Source of the DNA: Cinnamomum chago | Lineage: Eukaryota > Streptophyta > Magnoliopsida > Laurales > Lauraceae | Assembly: GCA_038049695.1 (NCBI GenBank) | Contig: CP142453.1 | Span: 113,600,001-113,664,000 of the forward strand | DNA: 64,000 bases | Reading direction: 5' to 3' | Shown: one piece after another, positions 58,478 through 64,000 of the stretch | How positions within the stretch are numbered: position 1 is the stretch's first letter | Layout: each line of letters starts with the position of its first letter | Program-made: the position numbers and the translations under genes | Notes under the pieces: model-generated | Seen by the model: the letters and a program-made list of their open reading frames with translations, nothing else | What the model was told of the DNA's origin: nothing | Database searches by the model: none

Positions 58478-59881
58478 CAAGGATGCAAATATCTTCGTAG
58501 CGGCCAATATATCGGGCGTGGCGGACTCGGGCGAATTATCGGCTGCTACGGAAAATCACACCGTAGCGGCCGATATTTACATGTAGCGGCCGCTACGTTG
58601 CGGTCTGGGTTAAAACCCCCCTTCCCTCCCCCTCTCTTCTTGTTTGCTCCACTTAATCACAGTTTGAAAAAACAACAGAAAAAGAAGAAGAAAAAAAAAA
58701 GGGGAGACAGAGGAAGAAAGGATAAAAGAAAAAAAAAAGGATAAGTTGCAGAAGACATACCTGATGCATGGTGGCACCAGCGGCGTCGCGGCAGCGCCGG
58801 CAGCAGCTCCTCCTTCTTCTTCGTCTTCCTCCTTCCTCCTCCTCTTTCTTCTTCTTCCTCCTTCCTCCTCCTCCTTCTTTTCTTCTCCCCTCTCCCGCTT
58901 TTCTTGATTTTCATCGACTACGTTTTGGGAAATGAAGTAGGGCATGAAACCCCAGCCCTTTATTTATTTCATTTAAGTGGGAACTTAATGGGCCCTTAAG
59001 CACTTAATGGGCCCTTATGAAAGTTATAAACATAATTTAAATGTACCCCCTCTTTTAGAGGGCACTCATGGCACCAAAACCAATTTCATTTCGAGCCTTG
59101 TATTATTTCATTAGGGTGCACTTATGGACCTTTGAAAGTTGTAAATAAAAATTAATTGTGCCCCCTCTTTTAAGAGGAAACTTATGGGCCCTGTGAAAGT
59201 TATAGAAAAAAATTAAATGTATCCCTCTTTTAGAGGGCACTTATGGGCCCTATGAAAGTTATGAATAAAAATTAAATGGACCCCTCTTTTATTTCATTAA
59301 AGGGCACTTATGGGTCCTTTAAAAGGCATAAATAAAAATTAAATGGACCCATCTTTTATTTCATTAGGGCACTTATGGACCCTTTGAAAGGTATCAATAA
59401 AAATTAAATGACCCTTTAAGAACAAATAAAAACTAAAGCACTTGATTCCTTTAATCATTGGTGGGCTCCACAATGAGGCTAAATATAAAAATAGAAAGTC
59501 ATGTCTTAGCCAAATTTCATTCTACCTGAAAATAGAGCTCAATTAAATTTCACTCTACCTAGAAATAACTTGACATGACTAAAAAACATGAATACAAGTG
59601 AAAAAACTAATCATTAGTATTATTTTCTATTTATACAGCGATATAGGACCTCATATATTGAGGGCACCGCTACGCCTCCTTTTCTTACTTACTTTTGCAA
59701 AAGAACCACATTCTCTTTCATTTTACAATTTTCTGGACTTTCTGGAATTTTTTCAGATTTTTTTGGCGATTTTTTCAAATCGCACCGCTACGCCGCTACG
59801 TATCCTCGCTAGTCGCTATGCTACGTATCGCCCGCTTCGTAGCGGTTTGGCGGCCCGCCGCTATCGCTATTTTCATCCTTG
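58478..59881. mobile_element. hAT-like element, TAGCGGC family, in Copia RT
   Basis: CAAGGATGCAAATA at the left and TATTTTCATCCTTG at the right are inverted ends. Flanks ATAGCAAG (58470-58477) and ATTGCAAG (59882-59889) differ at one base. Subterminal GTAGCGG / CCGCTAC motifs match the element at 45806-46172. The interior has purine- and pyrimidine-rich runs (58660-58900) and a tandem array (about 59000-59410). No transposase is present. Confidence 0.82.
59000..59412. repeat. Tandem array of about 65-bp units in the hAT-like element
   Basis: About six units each contain GGGCACTTATGG(G/A)CCCT, GAAAGTTATAAATAAAAATT and AAATGTACCCCTCTTTTA, some extended by ATTTCATTA. Confidence 0.8.
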
Positions 59882-61905
59882 ATTGCAAGCTGCCCACTAG
59901 ACGACGGAAGATTGTTGTATCTTCAAGAGGACTGCCATCATCTCTTTCGATTTTGACATTGGGCTCAAAGGCTTTGTCAAAGGACTTCGCATTTTCTAGA
60001 CGGGCGGATATAACTAAATCCTTGGCATATTTCTTTTGACCCACACAAATACCCTCTTTTGTTTGAGAGATTTCTAAACCAAGAAAGTAAGTTAAGGACC
60101 CAAGGTCCTTCATTTTGAAGGTCTTCATGAGGTAGGTCTTGAGTTCCGAGATTCCAATTGCATCATTTCCGCTTATAATTATGTCATCTACATATATCAA
60201 CAAAATAGTACAACCACGGGAGGTACATTTGAAGAATAGAGAGCTGTCATTTGGATTTTGGTAAAATTGAGCTTGAAGAATGGCAGATCGGAATTTGTCA
60301 AACCGGGCACGAGGAGCTTGTTTAAGACCATATAACGATTTCTAAAGTTTGCAGACATGTTTTGTAGGACAGGCAATACCCTGGTGGTGGTCTCATGTAG
60401 ACTGTTTCATGAAGATCCTCATGTAAGAATGCATTCTTTACATCCATTTGCCAGAGTGGCCAATGGCGGACGATGGCAATGCTAAGTAAACAACGAACTG
60501 TTGTCATTTTAGCAACTGGTGCAAAAGTCTCTACATAGTCAATCTTGTACTCTTGCTTGTAACCTTGGGCAACATGCCGTGCTTTGTACCTATCCAAACT
60601 CCCATTAGAACGAACCTTGATAGAGTTGACCCATTTACTTCCAATAATGAAAGCATCTGGAGTAGTTGGAACCAGATTCCAAGTCGAATTAGATTCAAGA
60701 GCTAATAACTCTTCATTCATTGCATCACACCAATAGGGTAATTTTGAGGCCTGTGAATAAGAAGTAGGAACTGGAATAGGATCTAAAGAGGTAAGGACAA
60801 CATGAAAACCATATTTGTCAGATGGCATAGATGAAGGACTAGAGCATCGTAATTTAGGAGGAGAAGAAAGAGTTGTACTTGAGGATGTAGGAGCCGGCAG
60901 TAGGGGTGGATCAAGTGAAGGAGCAGCTGGCAGTGTAATTTTTGGACGACGAGCATAAACCGTTGTAAAAGGTGGAGAAATAGATGTTGATTATGGGAAA
61001 TGCAGGAGATATGACACTTGGATTGGATGTTTGTCAGACCACAGAGAGTAGAAGGGAATGTGTTCTAAGAACACAACATTGCATGATATCCGAAGTCTCT
61101 TATCACCAGGGTCATAGCACAAGAATCCCTTATGATCATCACTATATCTCAGAGACATAAATTTTGTTGCTTGAGGGGGAAAGCTTGTTCCTCTCAATAG
61201 ACGGAAGATGGACAAAGCAAAGACATCCAAAGACCCATAAGGGATCATAGGATGGCTTACCAAAAAGACACTCATACGGAGATGTCTTGTGAAGAACAGG
61301 AAGGTAGATGATTTATGATGTGTACTGCTGTGTGGGCTGCTTCGCACCAAAATTGTGGAGGTAAAAGTCCCTCTATAAGTAAGGTGCGAGCTGTTTCAAG
61401 GATATGCCTATTTTTTCTTTCAACTATACCATTCTGTTGTGGTGTGTGTGGACATGATTTATGGTGAATAATGCCCTTTTCAAATAAAAAAGTGGAGCAG
61501 GTAGAGGAAGTGTATTCCGTACCAGAGTCAGAACGAATCACTTTTATTTGTGTTTGGAATTGGGTATTTATCATGTGGTAAAATTTTGTAAAGGTTTGAA
61601 ACAAATCAGATTTAGATTTTAAAAAATAAATCCGAGTATATCTACAATTATCATTGATAAAGCTGACATAATATTTATACCCATTCCTACTCAATTGAGG
61701 AGCAATTCCCCAAACATTGGTGCGAATAACATCAAAAAGGCTTAGTAGCACTTGAATAATGAAATGGAAAGGGCAACACATGACTTTTTCTTAAAACGAT
61801 TCACATTTGGAATTTGCAAAAGTAGAGATAATTTTATTGTTAAAGGTTTTGTCTAGACATCCCAGTTTGAATAAAGAATGTATTTGGATGTGACTTGGTT
61901 GGCCT

Positions 61906-62220
61906 TCTTTGAGAAAGAATCATTTTTTAAAGAAAATCTCAAAAAAATTGAAAATAAATAGAAAAATTAAAAAAAAACCCTCAAACCATTTGGAATTGAT
62001 ATAGGGGAAATATAGATCTACAAGTTAGAAGGAAACATAGATCTGCAAGTTAGAATGCATTATTTGGTCGGCCCAGTTTGAGGGAAAAACTTTTTTTTTT
62101 TTAATTTAAAAATCCCCAAAAATCCGAAAGTAAATAGCAAAAAGTTTTAAAAAATTCGGATTGATCAGTGGGAAACATAGATCTACAACTTACAAGGCAT
62201 TTTCAAGTGATTCATGAAAA
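61906..62220. repeat. Satellite-like repeat units, block 1
   Basis: Two units of about 165-170 bp share TTGGTCGGCCCAGTTTGAGG, ATCCCCAAAAATCCGAAA, AATAAATAG and ATAGATCTACAAGTTAGAA. The same unit recurs at 62706-63025. Confidence 0.75.
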
Positions 62221-62393
62221 TAAAAGGAGCGAAAGAAGAGAAAAAAAAAAGATGAAAATTCGTTACGTAGCCACTGATATGGCAAAATAGTGGTGGCCAC
62301 AGCTGTGAGCGGTGCTAAATAGTGAATAATGAGGCTGATATGCTCGATACTGCAGCTGATACGCTACGTATTAGACGCAATTTTGAAACATGG

Positions 62394-62580
62394 TCCTTAC
62401 TACTTTCTCCCATGTCCTCTTCAACCTACCCCTTTTTTTTGAGGGGCCATCAGCCTGCCAATAAAAACTTTTCCTCACCAGTGTTGTTGTTAGCATGTAT
62501 TCGACGTGTCCAAACCATTTCAAACGAGTCTCTTAGTTTCTCACCTATTTATACATCCACTCAATGCTCTCGAACATGCC
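62394..62580 (-). repeat. RTE-type LINE, piece 3
   Basis: TCCCATGTCCTCTTCAACCT, GGGCCATCAGCC and GTGTCCAAACCATTTCAAAC match the antisense RTE C-terminal region at 46360-46490. It continues the pieces at 53280 and 55690. Confidence 0.65.
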
Positions 62581-62705
62581 CATTAAGCTATTTAGCATAA
62601 TTGCATAGAACACATGATATATAATGTTTAAATGCAGTTTAAAAGTCACACACAAATAACAAATACCCTTACATAAACGGAACAATGTATTTTTGTTTAG
62701 ACTTT

Positions 62706-63025
62706 GAAAACAATAGACCTACAAGTTAGAATGCACTTGTATGTGATTTAGTTGGCCCACTTTAAGGAACAAATCCTTTTTTAATTAAAAAAGCCTAAGC
62801 ATCTGAAAATAGATAACAAAATATTTACAAAAACCTCAAACCTTTTGGGATAGATCTACAAGCTAGAGTTCAGTGGGATAAGATTTGGTTGGCCCACTTT
62901 GAGGGGAAAAATATTTTTTGGAAAAATCCCCAAAAATCTGAAAATAAATAGCAAAAAATTAAAAAAGCTTCAGCTCATTTGATCTATGGAAAGCATTTTA
63001 CAATGCATTTTCAAGTGGTAATAAG
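62706..63025. repeat. Satellite-like repeat units, block 2
   Basis: Two more units of the 61906-62220 family, with GTTGGCCCACTTTGAGG, CCCCAAAAATCTGAAAATAA and TAGATCTACAAGCTAGA. Confidence 0.75.
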
Positions 63026-63185
63026 AAGAAGAAGAAGAAGGAAGTAGCCTGCTCTGGTTGTGAGCACACACTGCTTTTTTAAGCGCATCGGCCTTGGCTG
63101 GCAATGTGGTAACTGTAAAGAAATAAGTCAACAGGTCAAACCGACCTAATGGGTCAGCTCGACCCATGTTCTGGGTCAGCCCATG
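63026..63185. other. DNA before the right-hand LTR element
   Basis: A short GGGTCAGC(T/C)CGACCCATG inverted-type motif and no gene. Confidence 0.35.
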
Positions 63186-64000
63186 TATGAGCTACCATTA
63201 GATTAGATAGATACAAATGAGCTGTCATTAGATAGATACAAATCTTTTGTTACTGCTGTAATCCTGTAATTAGATTTAGTTCCTTATTCATTTCCTGTAA
63301 TTATGTAATTAGGTTCCCTAATCTAGGCAACAGTGTATTATAAATAGATATCATCGTCAATACAAAGATACAGAAAATTCTCTTGCATCTAAGATCTCTT
63401 TTGTATGCTTCTGGTTTGGTTCATGTAAATCTAACATGGTATCAGAGCCCCTGATCGTTCCTATTCAAGCATAAGATTCAGTTCTGTCGTCTGGGATCAA
63501 GCTGCAATCTACTGTGATCAAAGGTGGCCCACCTGTTGATCAATCTGCATCAGAAATCCTTCCCATACTGGTCGTCCATTTATTCTGGGAATTATACACA
63601 TTTTTTTCAGATTTTTGCTTCATCTGAGGTAGGCCAATCCGCCTGATTTGTGTTTCTCTCTTTTGAGCATACTGTTATCATCAAGACCGTCTAGATTTCT
63701 ATTGTCTCAAGCTTTTATCAATTTTCCACCTTGAGGAGTTTCGGATTTTTGAGACTGAGATCACAGTGTGGTCTGATTTTTCAATTGATCATCTAGTGGG
63801 GCCCACAGATCTTCTCTGTTGCTAGATTCATGGTCGACTGGAGCAATTTTTGGGTCTTTTTTGGGTTTTTTGCAACCGGAATGCTCCCTGTAGCTGTGAT
63901 CTATCATCTGATCCCTCAGTGAGTCCTATCCCATTCATCTCTGCGCATTTTCCAATCAGCTGGACCTTCTGTATTGGGATTTTTTTTCAGATCTGGATAA
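63186..64000 (+). mobile_element. 5' end of a Copia-type LTR element, continues off window
   Basis: A TGAGCTACCATTAG...CTAACA segment of about 250 bp, ending at 63436, is directly followed by TGGTATCAGAGC (63437-63448), the initiator-Met-tRNA primer site. A TATAAATAG near 63340 could be the LTR TATA box. The remaining 550 bp is untranslated leader without gag yet. The LTR left border is tentative because a 34-bp phrase (GAGCT.CATTAGAT) is repeated there, and the 3' LTR lies outside the window. Confidence 0.65.

Larger units (their letters stand above)
55760..61905 (-). mobile_element. Truncated Copia element with two insertions
   Basis: A 3' LTR ends CTACA at 56115, followed by a polypurine tract complement CTCCCCCTCAAATT. 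Its left limit near 55760 is uncertain. A TATATAAAG on the minus strand near 55864-55872 could be the LTR TATA box. Pol then reads leftward from about 61905. The gag, protease and 5' LTR are missing. A solo LTR (56565-58266) and a hAT-like element (58478-59881) split the RNase H / RT region. Confidence 0.75.
56116..61905 (-). pseudogene. Copia pol fragments (integrase to RNase H)
   Basis: Piece 1, 59890-61905: pre-integrase remnant, integrase with NVWGIAPQLSRNGYKYYVSF, RSDSGTEYTS and CPHTPQQNGIVERKNRHILE; then RT with [26 protein letters not shown], an intact YVDD (near 60182-60193) and MKDLGSLTYFLGLEIS. Piece 2, 58272-58469: LTMTRPNISHAVQTVSKFI, the RNase H lead-in. Piece 3, 56116-56559: STTSWHMFLG, SWKCKKQSTVS and the chain end. 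The pieces join in order once the two insertions are removed. Stops and frameshifts are frequent, so it is not functional. Confidence 0.82.
55737..62393. mobile_element. hAT-like element swollen by nested insertions
   Basis: The left end CAAGGTTCAAAATAGC and the right end GCAATTTTGAAACATGG are near-inverted and belong to the TAGCGGC hAT family. They are flanked by TCATTAC (55730-55736) and TCCTTAC (62394-62400), and the LINE text continues across the gap. The terminal parts have GTATCGGCAGC / GCTGATACGC motifs. The middle is now a Copia element plus repeats. An alternative is two unrelated end fragments. Confidence 0.5.

Noticed and set aside
58610..58945. Lys/Glu-rich frames on both strands
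   Set aside because: They arise from purine/pyrimidine runs inside the hAT-like element; no conserved domain or splice context.

Overview
The window is nuclear DNA from a seed plant. Genes have GT-AG introns, intergenic DNA is AT-rich, and nested transposons fill most of the space. An intact gene closely matching (S)-coclaurine N-methyltransferase suggests a benzylisoquinoline-alkaloid lineage (magnoliids, Ranunculales, Nelumbo or similar). That placement is inference; the sequence does not name the species.

Only two ordinary host genes are convincing. (1) 2309-5817 (+): an eight-exon coclaurine N-methyltransferase gene, 360 codons, reading frame intact, SAM-binding and catalytic residues present. 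(2) 33661-53131 (+): the 5' part (13 coding exons, 498 codons) of a class XI myosin heavy chain close to the XI-K type. Its first coding exon is a lone ATG. Its introns are swollen by transposons, and the rest of the motor, neck and tail is not found before the window ends.

Layout. 1-2.2 kb: a duplicated SINE-bearing segment and MITEs. 2.3-5.8 kb: CNMT. 6-11.9 kb: intergenic repeats, a hairpin MITE, and the second copy of the duplicated segment, split by a hAT-type MITE with an 8-bp target duplication. 11.9-13.8 kb: a Pack-MULE carrying a broken mitochondrial-carrier gene fragment. 14.8-17.2 kb: MITEs. 18.2-28.4 kb: a complete 10,174-bp Mutator-like element with 179-bp terminal inverted repeats and a perfect 9-bp target duplication. 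It holds a decayed mudrA transposase (-) and a decayed plant-mobile-domain plus ULP1-protease gene (+), converging on a tandem array whose unit resembles the inner part of the terminal repeats. 28.7-31.8 kb: hAT remnant and a probable Helitron end. 33.2-53.1 kb: the myosin gene. Intron 2 holds an old Copia element, itself hit by an L1 LINE, a hAT MITE and a TRIM-like element. Intron 8 holds a hAT MITE, an RTE-type LINE end and a nearly complete Copia element (46942-52015). 53.3-63.0 kb: an RTE LINE opened by a 2.3-kb solo LTR and by a hAT-like element that now contains a Copia element, itself split by a 1.7-kb solo LTR and a 1.4-kb hAT-like element. 63.2-64.0 kb: the 5' end of a further Copia-type element running off the window.

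The two host genes have no evident functional link. The main biology beyond them is the transposon ecology: gene capture, nested insertion and intron expansion. All family calls come from reading translations and repeat ends by eye; no database search was run.
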